A DNA stretch of 64,000 nt from Rs1 sp038900335 (GTDB lineage Bacteria; Pseudomonadota; Gammaproteobacteria; Pseudomonadales; Balneatricaceae), in the NCBI GenBank assembly GCA_038900335.1, contig JBBMRB010000006.1:1-64000 (forward strand), read 5' to 3'. The translations under genes were made by a program, and so were the position numbers. Positions 26,463 to 35,561 of the stretch are shown here, piece by piece; position 1 is the stretch's first letter, and each line of letters opens with the position of its first letter. The notes under the pieces are model-generated. The model saw only the letters and a program-made list of their open reading frames with translations. It did not search any database and was not told the origin of the DNA.

Positions 26463-27503
26463 ATGACAACAATGCAAGCACTGGTAAAAAAAGAAGCTAA
26501 AACAGGATTGTGGCTAGAGACAGTACCTATACCAGAAATGGGTATTAATGACGTTAAAATCAGAGTGCTTAAAACAGCCATCTGCGGTACTGACTTACAT
26601 ATTTATAACTGGGATAGCTGGGCTGAAAAAACTATTGCGGTACCTATGGTCATAGGGCATGAGTTTGTTGGAGAAATTGTTGAAGTCGGCGCCAATGTTA
26701 ATGCTTTCCAACCCGGCGAGATAGTTTCAGGTGAAGGTCACGTTGTCTGCGGTTTGTGTCGTAACTGCATGGCGGGAAGACGCCACCTGTGTGCTCACAC
26801 CAGCGGTATAGGCGTTAACAGACAAGGTGCTTTTGCCGAGTATGTGGTATTGCCAATGGCCAATGTCTGGGAACACCGCCCCGACATCGATTTAGATACC
26901 GCCGCTATGTTCGATCCCTTTGGCAATGCTGTACACACAGCGCTACAGTTTGATTTATTTAGCGAAGATGTACTTATCACCGGTGCTGGCCCTATCGGCT
27001 GTATGGCAGCTGCTGTCTGCAAACAAGCGGGGGCTCGCCATATTGTCGTCACAGATTTAAACCCTAAACGCTTGGCCATGGCCAAAGCGATGGGAGCAAC
27101 TCGCGTCGTTAATGCAAAAGAAGAATCGCTAACACAAGTTCAACATGAGCTGGGAATGACCGAAGGGTTTGATGTCGGCTTAGAAATGTCTGGTAGCCCT
27201 GTTGCCTTTAACGATATGATCAAAAACATGTGTCATGGCGGCAAAATATCATTACTAGGCATCCCAAGTGAAGAGCGAGCGACTGATTGGAATACTGTCA
27301 TTTTTAATATGTTAACGATTAAAGGTATTTATGGTCGTGAAATGTATGAGACATGGTACAAAATGTCGACCATGATAGAAAACGGCCTAGATATCAGCCC
27401 TATCATCACTCACCGTTTACACTACACACAATTTCAACAAGGCTTCGATGCCATGGTCAGTGGCGATGCCGGCAAAGTGATTCTTAACTGGGCTGAGCGT
27501 TAA
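26463..27503 (+). CDS. tdh: L-threonine 3-dehydrogenase
   Basis: The zinc MDR enzyme oxidises L-threonine to 2-amino-3-ketobutyrate with NAD+. It tracks E. coli Tdh almost end to end: catalytic zinc site TAICGTDLHIYNW (C41, H46), structural zinc cysteines CGLCRNCMAGRRHLC, Rossmann GAGPIG and the GIYGREMYETWYKM signature. I chose ATG at 26463 (346 residues; E. coli 341) because TGGAG lies 7 bp upstream; the frame to 26433 adds ten unlikely residues. kbl follows after 77 bp to complete the threonine-to-glycine pathway. Confidence 0.97.
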   Translation: MTTMQALVKKEAKTGLWLETVPIPEMGINDVKIRVLKTAICGTDLHIYNWDSWAEKTIAVPMVIGHEFVGEIVEVGANVNAFQPGEIVSGEGHVVCGLCRNCMAGRRHLCAHTSGIGVNRQGAFAEYVVLPMANVWEHRPDIDLDTAAMFDPFGNAVHTALQFDLFSEDVLITGAGPIGCMAAAVCKQAGARHIVVTDLNPKRLAMAKAMGATRVVNAKEESLTQVQHELGMTEGFDVGLEMSGSPVAFNDMIKNMCHGGKISLLGIPSEERATDWNTVIFNMLTIKGIYGREMYETWYKMSTMIENGLDISPIITHRLHYTQFQQGFDAMVSGDAGKVILNWAER

Positions 27504-27580
27504 ACACAAAGCAAACTCGCTAACTTTTAATTGATAACAGACAGCTAGCGACACGCTGTCTATAGCAAATGGTAACTATT

Positions 27581-28768
27581 ATGTACGGACAATTCCAACA
27601 GCATCTACAGCACCAACTTGATGAAATAACCCAAGCTGGGCTATATAAAAACGAGCGACAAATACTCTCAGCACAGAGTACTAACGTAACAGTTAACAAC
27701 AAATCGGTATTAAACCTTTGTGCCAATAACTATTTAGGTTTAGCACAGCACCCCGATGTTTTAGCAGCTGCTCACCAAGGCTTAGATCAATGGGGCTATG
27801 GCATGGCCTCTGTGCGCTTTATCTGTGGTACTCAACAAATCCATAAAACATTAGAGCATCAATTAACAGATTTTTTACAAACTGAAGACACCATCCTCTA
27901 CCCATCATGCTTTGATGCCAATGGCGGATTATATGAGACTCTACTCGGCCCTGAAGATGCAGTCATATCAGATGCTTTAAATCACGCCAGTATTATTGAT
28001 GGTATTCGCTTGTGTAAAGCAAAGCGCTATCGTTATAAAAATAATGATATGGCCGATTTAGAACAACAGCTCATCGCAGCAGATGAGGCCGGTGCACGCT
28101 TTAAATTGATTAGCACTGATGGCGTGTTTTCGATGGATGGTTTTATCGCACAGCTTGATAAAATTTGCGACCTTGCTGAAAAATATAATGCACTCGTACA
28201 CTTTGATGACAGCCACGCGGTAGGCTTTGTCGGCAAAACTGGTCGTGGCACACACGAGCACTGCGGCTGTATGGATAGAGTCGACATTACAACAGGGACT
28301 CTGGGCAAAGCTCTTGGTGGCGCAAGTGGCGGTTATACCAGTGGCAAGAAAGAAATCATCGAACTATTACGTCAACGCTCACGCCCATACCTATTTTCAA
28401 ATACGGTAGCACCACCGGTTGTCGCCGGCGGTATCGCAGCACTTGCGCTATTGCAAGGCTCTACACAATTGCGCGATAAAGTAGAAACTAATGGTCAGTA
28501 TTTTAGAAAGGGTATGCAACAAATTGGCTACGATTTATTACCAGGCAATCATCCGATTATCCCTATCATGCTATACGATGCCAAAAAAGCAGCGCAGCTG
28601 GCAGAGCGTATGTTGGAAAAAGGTATTTATGTCACCGCTTTCTCTTTCCCTGTAGTACCTAAAGATCAAGCGAGAATTCGTACCCAAATATCAGCAGCGC
28701 ACTCTATTGAAGATTTAGATTTTGCGATTGCCTGCTTTAAAGAAGCAAAAGCAGAAATGGCACTTTAA
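27581..28768 (+). CDS. kbl: Glycine C-acetyltransferase (2-amino-3-ketobutyrate CoA ligase)
   Basis: The PLP enzyme splits 2-amino-3-ketobutyrate with CoA into glycine and acetyl-CoA. Sequence follows E. coli Kbl closely (NNYLGLAQHPDVL, GMASVRFICGTQQIHKTLE, SCFDANGG, FDDSHAVGF). The PLP lysine is in TTGTLGKALGGASGG. I chose ATG at 27581 because MYGQF aligns with the E. coli start (395 residues; E. coli 398). The frame could begin four codons earlier at 27569. Operon partner of tdh. Confidence 0.96.
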   Translation: MYGQFQQHLQHQLDEITQAGLYKNERQILSAQSTNVTVNNKSVLNLCANNYLGLAQHPDVLAAAHQGLDQWGYGMASVRFICGTQQIHKTLEHQLTDFLQTEDTILYPSCFDANGGLYETLLGPEDAVISDALNHASIIDGIRLCKAKRYRYKNNDMADLEQQLIAADEAGARFKLISTDGVFSMDGFIAQLDKICDLAEKYNALVHFDDSHAVGFVGKTGRGTHEHCGCMDRVDITTGTLGKALGGASGGYTSGKKEIIELLRQRSRPYLFSNTVAPPVVAGGIAALALLQGSTQLRDKVETNGQYFRKGMQQIGYDLLPGNHPIIPIMLYDAKKAAQLAERMLEKGIYVTAFSFPVVPKDQARIRTQISAAHSIEDLDFAIACFKEAKAEMAL

Positions 28769-28781
28769 GCTAAAAGTTAAT

Positions 28782-28821
28782 AATGGGCGATGCTGGATTG
28801 AAAAATTCAGCACCGCTCATT
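28782..28821. terminator. Bidirectional hairpin between kbl and the chemoreceptor gene
   Basis: AATGGGCGATGCTGGATT (28782-28799) pairs with AATTCAGCACCGCTCATT (28804-28821), 15 of 18 positions being Watson-Crick; two of the three others are G-U on the plus-strand RNA. It sits between convergent genes. U-tracts are weak on both strands. Confidence 0.5.
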
Positions 28822-28843
28822 AAACACTTTGCCTTCATCGAAA

Positions 28844-30871
28844 TTATTTAAATACGCTCACTGCTTTTCTCAATTGCGCGTTAGCGTTATTTAATTCATT
28901 AACGGTATCAATCATATTCTGACTAAACTGAGATGTATCTGAGGCAATATTTTTTATGCTCTCTACATTGCGCCCAATTTCATCACTCACTGCTGTTTGC
29001 TCCTCTGCAGCAGAAGCTATTTGCACACTACTATCAGCTATTGTAGCAACCGAGCTGGTAATTTGAGCTAGTGATTCGCCAGCTTTCGCTGTCATTTCAA
29101 CACTACTTTGCACCTTGGTATTACACACAGTCATACCTTGCGTTGCATTGTTCGTATTGACTTGTAAACGATCAATCATAGTCTGAATTTCAGTGGTTGA
29201 TATCGCGGTTTTTTGCGCGAGATTACGTACTTCATCGGCAACAACCGAGAAGCCTCTACCGTAGTCACCGGCTCTTGCGGCCTCAATTGCTGCATTTAAG
29301 GCGAGCAAATTCGTTTGCTCCGCTATGTTCTTGATAACATCGACAACCGTACCTATTGCGATACTGTCTTCTTTAACGAGCTCTATCATCGCTGTAAGCT
29401 CATTAACTTCAGTCGATATACTCATTATCGATTCAACAACACCCTTGACAATTTTATCACCACTTTGCGCTTCACTACGTACTAATTGTGTTTGATCAGC
29501 AGCGACCGCAGCATTGTTTGCAACTTCCTGAGATGCAAGCTTCATATCTTGTATCGATAGTGCGACGGTATCTGTTTCTTGTTGCTGTAACGTCAGATCA
29601 TTACTTAAATCTAATACGTTTTCTGACACCTTTTTTAAATGTAATTCAGTAGTATCCATTGAGGTGTTTATCTGCGAGGTAACATCGCGAAGCCCTGCGA
29701 TAATGGCAGCTAGACTACTACTTAAGTAATGTATTTCATTGTTACTTTGTTCAGAGTTTTCACAACCTGTTTGAATATCGACATGAAGGCTTCCTGTGCT
29801 TATCGCCTGCATGTAGCCACAAATCGTTTTAATTGGCTTTAATTTAATTTTCAAAATAGTCAATATTAAAAAGCTGACCAATAAAGCGCTAATAATTGAA
29901 AGCAGCAACATTTCTAAATTCAAATCATCTGCGTCTTTGGTGAACTCTTTGCTGTAACCATTTAAAACGACTCCCCAGCCCCATTGATCAGAACGAGCGA
30001 AAGCCAAGATCTGCTCTCCAGCTGAATTATCTAGTTGCAGTGAAAGTACACTTTCGTCTGTTATTTGATTAAGGATAGTTGCACCATCCTCCACCGACTT
30101 TTCAATATTTTCACCCTGCAATGTAGGATGCATCACTAAGTTGCCGCGGTTTTTAGCGGATTTAATATCCACGACATAAGCGTAACCTGTCTGTGCAATT
30201 TTCAGCTCAGTAATAGATTTACTTAAATCGGCTAAGCTCTTGGTGTAATTAAAACCAACATAGAGAATACCAATCACCTTGCCGCTATCATCTTTAAACG
30301 GGATATAGTTAGTCATGTAATTACGGCCGAACAAAAAGGCAGTACCCTGATATTTCTCGCCATTGATCAACTGCTTATAGCCTGGGTGTGATTTACCTAA
30401 TAATGTACCAAATGCTCTGCTGCCATCTGTTTTTCGAAGAGAAGTACTCACTCGCAGGAAATCATCATTGACGCGCATAAACACAGTCGCTGAACCGCCT
30501 GTCATACTGGTAAACAGGTCAGGTTTTGTAAAGTTGTTTGATATAGCCTGGCCATCATGCATTAATGTCGGCACATTATATTCGCCGATTTTTAGGGTTT
30601 GCGAGGGATCAATCGTTAGTTTTTCTGGGAACAGTAGCGTAAATACTTTGGTTATTTCATTTGTCTGCTGTATCAAAGTGGAATAGAAGAAATCAAGGTT
30701 ACTTGCGATTAACTTTGCCTGTTGTGCCGTCGACTGCTCAGCGGTAGCGATAGAGCTCTTTTTTACATTATAATTAACGTAAGCGGTGAAGCTTGCAAAA
30801 ATAATAATAACAATTGCCAGTATGAAAATTGTCAGCTGATTTACAATGGAATATTTTTTAAAAAAAGACAT
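28844..30871 (-). CDS. Methyl-accepting chemotaxis protein with Cache sensor
   Basis: The 675-residue receptor has TM1 at about 13-33, a periplasmic Cache_3/Cache_2-type sensor (about 40-305, with GGSATVFMRVNDDFLRVSTSLRKTDGSRAFGTLLG and NYIPFKDDSGKVIGILYVGF), TM2 at about 325-345, a short HAMP-like linker and an MA signalling domain with the conserved hairpin tip IAEQTNLLALNAAIEAARAGDYGRGFSVVADEVRNLA. Many such sensors bind organic or amino acids, but the ligand is unknown. No che genes are adjacent, so it is an orphan receptor. Confidence 0.95.
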   Translation of the reverse strand: MSFFKKYSIVNQLTIFILAIVIIIFASFTAYVNYNVKKSSIATAEQSTAQQAKLIASNLDFFYSTLIQQTNEITKVFTLLFPEKLTIDPSQTLKIGEYNVPTLMHDGQAISNNFTKPDLFTSMTGGSATVFMRVNDDFLRVSTSLRKTDGSRAFGTLLGKSHPGYKQLINGEKYQGTAFLFGRNYMTNYIPFKDDSGKVIGILYVGFNYTKSLADLSKSITELKIAQTGYAYVVDIKSAKNRGNLVMHPTLQGENIEKSVEDGATILNQITDESVLSLQLDNSAGEQILAFARSDQWGWGVVLNGYSKEFTKDADDLNLEMLLLSIISALLVSFLILTILKIKLKPIKTICGYMQAISTGSLHVDIQTGCENSEQSNNEIHYLSSSLAAIIAGLRDVTSQINTSMDTTELHLKKVSENVLDLSNDLTLQQQETDTVALSIQDMKLASQEVANNAAVAADQTQLVRSEAQSGDKIVKGVVESIMSISTEVNELTAMIELVKEDSIAIGTVVDVIKNIAEQTNLLALNAAIEAARAGDYGRGFSVVADEVRNLAQKTAISTTEIQTMIDRLQVNTNNATQGMTVCNTKVQSSVEMTAKAGESLAQITSSVATIADSSVQIASAAEEQTAVSDEIGRNVESIKNIASDTSQFSQNMIDTVNELNNANAQLRKAVSVFK

Positions 30872-31517
30872 TATTTTAATACCTTAGTTAATACTTAACA
30901 GGATAATCTATCAATATAGATTTAGCTTTTTTGGGACGCTAGCGCTGGTTTTTTTAGTATTTCTGACACTATCTCAGCAATACTATTTAGTGCATTGTTG
31001 GCAATCAAGCCTATTTAGCAATATCCATTTGCGTCTAAAATATAAGTAGTTACTAATCGAATTATCGCTAGTATTAACAACAAACAATTGCTTTGCTTGC
31101 GCTCTTAATAACCTAAGTCGTTATTAGACTGATTTTTATTTTATTTTTACAAGTCTTTAATATAACGGCAGTTAATGAATTTATGTTAATTTTTTTTAAT
31201 CATATTCACCATCGAACATCTTCAGCTGTATGCGCATATCAATTTTATCATTTACAAACTGATGTGGGCTAAATAACACCCACACTCTATTAACATCATG
31301 CAAGCTCAGCGCTTAACAATATATTAACAATTTCTATCTTTATGCAATCTGCTAAACATAGCGCTGCCTAAAACCAAGAAAGCTGGCTAAAAGAGAGGGT
31401 TTATAAACGAAATAGAGGAAAATTGATGTTGATATACGCTGTACAAAAAACTGGCATGCCTTAAAAGCGTACAACTTAAATAAGTCATACGCTTTTATAT
31501 ACACCATCAGCGCTTAA
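30872..31517. other. 646-bp AT-rich spacer with no established gene
   Basis: The stretch lies upstream of the chemoreceptor and downstream of rlmI (both minus). TGTGGG/CCCACA form a small stem near 31262-31283. A 12-codon plus-strand frame begins at 31426 after AGAGG and ends at 31464, immediately before the hairpin at 31463-31496. I do not call it a gene. The rest shows no recognisable element beyond promoter-like AT-rich sequence. Confidence 0.55.
31463..31496. terminator. Hairpin downstream of rlmI
   Basis: AAAAGCGTA and TACGCTTTT (31463-31471, 31488-31496), with inner ACTTA/TAAGT, form a 14-bp stem with one two-base internal loop. It is 22 bp beyond the rlmI stop on the minus strand. The minus-strand U-run is only four bases, so it is a probable but not certain terminator. 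On the plus strand it ends in TTTTATAT. Confidence 0.55.
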
Positions 31518-32717
31518 TTAAGCACCTGGTAATATGCGACATGTAATTGATTTTAAATATTCAGTTTCAGGGATCGCTGCATGAATCGGATGATCAGGAC
31601 CTTGATGACCCTGTTCAATCACTTGCGCATTACGATCTAACTCGCGCGCATTTGAGCGCACGATATCAATCAAGCTGCTGCGCTCTAAATGCATTGAACA
31701 TGAGGCGCTAATAAGAATGCCGTTTTTGCTCAGCAGACGCATCGCCAAATTATTAATACGCCCATAGGCGCGTTCACCATTGCGAATATCTTTACGACGG
31801 GTGACAAACGCTGGCGGATCAACAATAATAACATCATATTTTTCTTGATCTTGGATCAATGCTTTACAGGTATCAAACGCATCACCTTGCAAGGTAATTA
31901 ATTTATCATCTGCATTGTTTAACTTCGCATTTTCAACCGCGACATCTAATGCATATTCAGAGGCATCAACACAAGTCACTTCAGCAGCACCTGCAGCAAG
32001 TGCTTGCACACCCCATCCACCAACGTAACTGAATAGATCTAATACGCGTTTTGAATCAACATGTTTTTGCATAGTGCCACGCGCTAAACGGTGATCATAG
32101 AACCAACCGGTTTTTTGCCCACCAAGTACTGGTGCGAGTAACGACACGCCGTTTTCTTCTAAGGGTACTAGCTCTGGCACTTCACCTTGTATGACTTCAA
32201 CATAACTTGGCAGGCCTTCGGTTGCACGCATTTTACCATCACAGCGCAATACGATAGCAGCTGGTGTGAAGACTTTATTTAAAGCTGACACGATATCATC
32301 GACCACTGCTTCCATGCCTGCTGTTGAAATTTGCACCACGAAAACATCATAAAAGCGATCGATTACCAAACCTGACAAACCATCAGAATCACCGTATATT
32401 AGACGATAACAAGTGCTATCAAAACAAGCTTCACGCAGGGATAAAGCAATGTTAATACGATGCACAATTAACGAGCGATCGAGCCTGAATTTCAAATCGC
32501 GACCAATAATACGCGCACAAATCAGAGTTTGTGGGTTAACGTAGGCTATACCTAGTGCTTTACCACTGGCAGCTTGTACTAGTACTTGCTCTCCGGCGAC
32601 AAAATCTTTGAGTGGTGATTTTTTATTATCTACTTCATTTGAATAGATCCATAAGTGACCACCGCGCAAGCGACGATCAGCACCATTATTCAAGATAAGT
32701 GTTTTTAGAGAAGACAT
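31518..32717 (-). CDS. rlmI: 23S rRNA (cytosine-1962-C5)-methyltransferase
   Basis: The 399-residue protein starts with a PUA RNA-binding domain (about 1-80), followed by a Rossmann methyltransferase with LDLFSYVGGWG (SAM loop) and DPPAF plus the SASCSMHL motif with the catalytic cysteine. It matches RlmI (YccW) in length (E. coli 396). It modifies C1962 of 23S rRNA. The 211-bp spacer upstream separates it from the ubiquinone hydroxylase operon. Confidence 0.9.
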   Translation of the reverse strand: MSSLKTLILNNGADRRLRGGHLWIYSNEVDNKKSPLKDFVAGEQVLVQAASGKALGIAYVNPQTLICARIIGRDLKFRLDRSLIVHRINIALSLREACFDSTCYRLIYGDSDGLSGLVIDRFYDVFVVQISTAGMEAVVDDIVSALNKVFTPAAIVLRCDGKMRATEGLPSYVEVIQGEVPELVPLEENGVSLLAPVLGGQKTGWFYDHRLARGTMQKHVDSKRVLDLFSYVGGWGVQALAAGAAEVTCVDASEYALDVAVENAKLNNADDKLITLQGDAFDTCKALIQDQEKYDVIIVDPPAFVTRRKDIRNGERAYGRINNLAMRLLSKNGILISASCSMHLERSSLIDIVRSNARELDRNAQVIEQGHQGPDHPIHAAIPETEYLKSITCRILPGA

Positions 32718-32928
32718 GTGTTTTCCAATATAAATGACGGATGACTATTTAGCTGCTATGTAATTACCTAAGAGTATTAAATGACACAGCGGCTTAAAAT
32801 TAGTGCCCTATTATTACCACTCTACGATAATAGCATCTTATCGATGATAAAAGGGTTGCATATTCTACCTGCTCTGCTCAAAAATTGTTACCTCAATCTA
32901 ACGATTACAACCAACAAGCTGTGCAGAT

Positions 32929-34245
32929 TTACTTGTTAGCTTGCTCTGACGCTAGTTTAGGTAGATCACCAGATAACCCCATAGCCTGGGTCACTATATG
33001 CTGTTTAATAGGCGTGACTTTATTAAACAAATGCATACCGACATTTCTAGCAATAGTAACAGCGCTATTTTGTGGCTCAAATAACCACTTAAATGCCTGC
33101 ATAGACGCTGACATTGCTAAATTATCTGTTTGTCTCATTCTTTGAAAACGCAGCAATAAAGCCTGACTACCTAAGTGCTGTTTTCGCTTACGAGCATGAC
33201 AGAGCACCTGGACAAGAGCAGCGACATCTAGCAAACCTAAATTGACACCTTGCCCGGCAAGAGGATGTATGGTGTGACTCGCATCACCGATAAGCGCTAA
33301 ACCACTTTGTATATAGTGTTTGGCATGGCGCTGTCTTAGGGGAAACATCGCGCGCTCGCTGATGGCTAACACATCCCCTAAGCGATGTTCGAACGCTCGG
33401 CTAAGTGCTTTTAAAAATGCGGTTTCATCTAGCTGCATTAGCTCTTGGGCATGTAATACTGAGGTAGACCAAACAATACTGCAGGTATTGGCATCACTCA
33501 AAGGTAAAAAAGCTAATGGCCCATCACTGGTAAAACACTGCCAGGCAGTATTTGCGTGTGTATTCGTTGTTTTTACTGTAGCGACAATCGCATTGTGACC
33601 ATAATCGTACTGCCATAAAGGAATATTTGATAGCTGCCTAACTTTGGACATAGCGCCATCGGCACCCACCACAAGCTTTGCCTGCAGTGTTAAACTAACC
33701 GTTGCTTGCGCTGCTTGTTTACGCTCACAAATTAACTCTCTAAAGCCCTGTTTAGCGCTATCACTTGGGGATGATAAACCGACCACCTTAGTGCCAGTCA
33801 TAATGGTTAAACCCTGCTCTTTTGCGGTATTTATTAATGCTGCAAGTGCCACTGAGTTTTCGACAATGTGGCCAAGGCAAGGTTGGTGCAACTCATCACT
33901 AGAGAAATCAACAACACCTGTACCCTCTCCATCCCAGACATGCATATGGCGATAGGCACTAGTGCGCATGGCAGTCATTTTCGGCCAGACAGCTAAATTT
34001 CTGAAAATATTTTCAGAGGCCTTGGTCAGTGCGCTGACTCTGTTATCGTAATTATCAACGTTATCAGTTGACTCTAATTGCGGCTGTATTGTTTGCGCCA
34101 AGTCTAAAAAATCATCGTCGCGGCCATCGATAACCAAGGTTTTAAAACCCTCATTATGTAACGCAAGGCCCGCTGTTAAACCGACCATACCGGCACCGAC
34201 TACGATCACATCCACTGCTTGTATTTGACTCATATCCGCTTGCAT
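32929..34245 (-). CDS. ubiI: FAD-dependent ubiquinone hydroxylase (UbiI/VisC type)
   Basis: The 438-residue class A flavin monooxygenase has GAGMVGLTAGL (FAD dinucleotide fold, about 17-27), the DG motif VVGADGAMSKVR and GDASHTIHPLAGQGVNLGL. It hydroxylates an aromatic ring carbon of the ubiquinone precursor (C5 in UbiI). It is the second of two tandem paralogues in the pepP-ubiH-ubiI operon, the UbiI/VisC position in E. coli. Ribosome site AAGGT overlaps the ubiH stop region; the start follows 10 bp after ubiH. UbiF is a less likely alternative. Confidence 0.85.
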   Translation of the reverse strand: MQADMSQIQAVDVIVVGAGMVGLTAGLALHNEGFKTLVIDGRDDDFLDLAQTIQPQLESTDNVDNYDNRVSALTKASENIFRNLAVWPKMTAMRTSAYRHMHVWDGEGTGVVDFSSDELHQPCLGHIVENSVALAALINTAKEQGLTIMTGTKVVGLSSPSDSAKQGFRELICERKQAAQATVSLTLQAKLVVGADGAMSKVRQLSNIPLWQYDYGHNAIVATVKTTNTHANTAWQCFTSDGPLAFLPLSDANTCSIVWSTSVLHAQELMQLDETAFLKALSRAFEHRLGDVLAISERAMFPLRQRHAKHYIQSGLALIGDASHTIHPLAGQGVNLGLLDVAALVQVLCHARKRKQHLGSQALLLRFQRMRQTDNLAMSASMQAFKWLFEPQNSAVTIARNVGMHLFNKVTPIKQHIVTQAMGLSGDLPKLASEQANK

Positions 34246-34255
34246 TTAACTACCT

Positions 34256-35512
34256 TTAATCTAAATTCGACATAGGGTTTGCTAAACCCATAGCACTGCG
34301 GGCAAACACTGTTTTTGCCGGTGGACATATATCCAAACACTGCAAGCCAATATCTCGAGCTAGTGCTAACAAAGGCTGGTTTGTACTAAAGAGCTGCATG
34401 CTTTTATCGCTAAAGCCAATTGTTGCCTGCTGATCAGCGCTGCGCTCATGCTGATAAGCACTTAACATTGTAAAGTCGCCTAAAGGCTGATCATTTTTAG
34501 CTGCTTGTAATACAGATTTTGCCAGAGACAAGACACCACGTAACGCCAAGTTAAAGCCTTGCCCTGCTATAGGGTGTAAGGTATGGGCGGCATTACCGAC
34601 TACCACCAGCCCTGCTCGCACTTGCTCTGGCGCTGTCTGTAAGGTTAACGGGTAATTAAAACGCTGACCTACACTTTTAAAACGACCCGCACGAAAACCA
34701 AAACGCTGTTGTAATTCAGTTAAAAACTGATCATCCGTTAAGCCACTCATCCTCTGGATATCTTCATCCGGCACCGTCCAAATCAGCCCACAGCGATGTG
34801 TTCGCGCCTGTTTAGCCAATGGTAAAATAGCGATGGGGCCGGTATCTGTAAAACGCTCATAAGCGACATTGTTATGTGTTCTATCTATTGCCACATTGGC
34901 AACTAATGCGTGTTGTTGATAGTGCTTTTGCGTGTAATCAATACCTAATTGTTCGCGCAGTGAAGAGCGCCCACCATCGGCCATCACCACCAGCGATGCA
35001 CTTAGCGCAAACTGATTGCCCTCATGTTTGACTTGCAGCTGCATGTTGCCATCGACTCTTTCAATACTTTCGATACTGGCAGGGCAAATAAACTCAACAC
35101 ACTGGCTATTAGGATGTTGCTTTATATGTTGGTGCAACACATCGCCCAGCCATTTATTTTCAATAACGTAACCTAAAGCGGGAACCTTTTCTTGCTTTGC
35201 GTGCAAGCGCGTAGCGCCAAAATGGCCTTTATCAGAAACATGAATATGTTCAATAGCTTGCACGTGCTGCTGTAGCTGTTGCCACACTCCTAATTGCTGG
35301 TAGATAAGAGACGATCCATAAGATAATGCCGTTGCTCTACTATCAAAGCTAGGCTGGTAACTGAGCGTATTGTCAGTATCTGCTAAAGCCTTAGCTTCTA
35401 TCAAAGCAATTGATAAATTCAGCTCTGCCGCCCGCTCAATTAAGGCCGCGGCGAAACTAGCACCCACCATGCCAGCACCTATTATCACAATATCATATTG
35501 CTGCTTCATCAA
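34256..35512 (-). CDS. ubiH: 2-octaprenyl-6-methoxyphenol hydroxylase
   Basis: The 418-residue flavin monooxygenase has GAGMVGASFAAAL, the DG motif VVMADGGRSSLREQLG and GNAAHTLHPIAGQGFNLALRG. It is placed between pepP and ubiI as in E. coli and Pseudomonas, supporting the UbiH identity (C1 hydroxylation in ubiquinone synthesis). It is 49 bp downstream of pepP and 10 bp upstream of ubiI. Two adjacent Met codons (35512, 35509) are both possible starts. Confidence 0.9.
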   Translation of the reverse strand: MMKQQYDIVIIGAGMVGASFAAALIERAAELNLSIALIEAKALADTDNTLSYQPSFDSRATALSYGSSLIYQQLGVWQQLQQHVQAIEHIHVSDKGHFGATRLHAKQEKVPALGYVIENKWLGDVLHQHIKQHPNSQCVEFICPASIESIERVDGNMQLQVKHEGNQFALSASLVVMADGGRSSLREQLGIDYTQKHYQQHALVANVAIDRTHNNVAYERFTDTGPIAILPLAKQARTHRCGLIWTVPDEDIQRMSGLTDDQFLTELQQRFGFRAGRFKSVGQRFNYPLTLQTAPEQVRAGLVVVGNAAHTLHPIAGQGFNLALRGVLSLAKSVLQAAKNDQPLGDFTMLSAYQHERSADQQATIGFSDKSMQLFSTNQPLLALARDIGLQCLDICPPAKTVFARSAMGLANPMSNLD

Positions 35513-35561
35513 TGGCGTCTCTACTAATTAAGGTTATTGGATAAGATTAAGGGCTCAGTGC

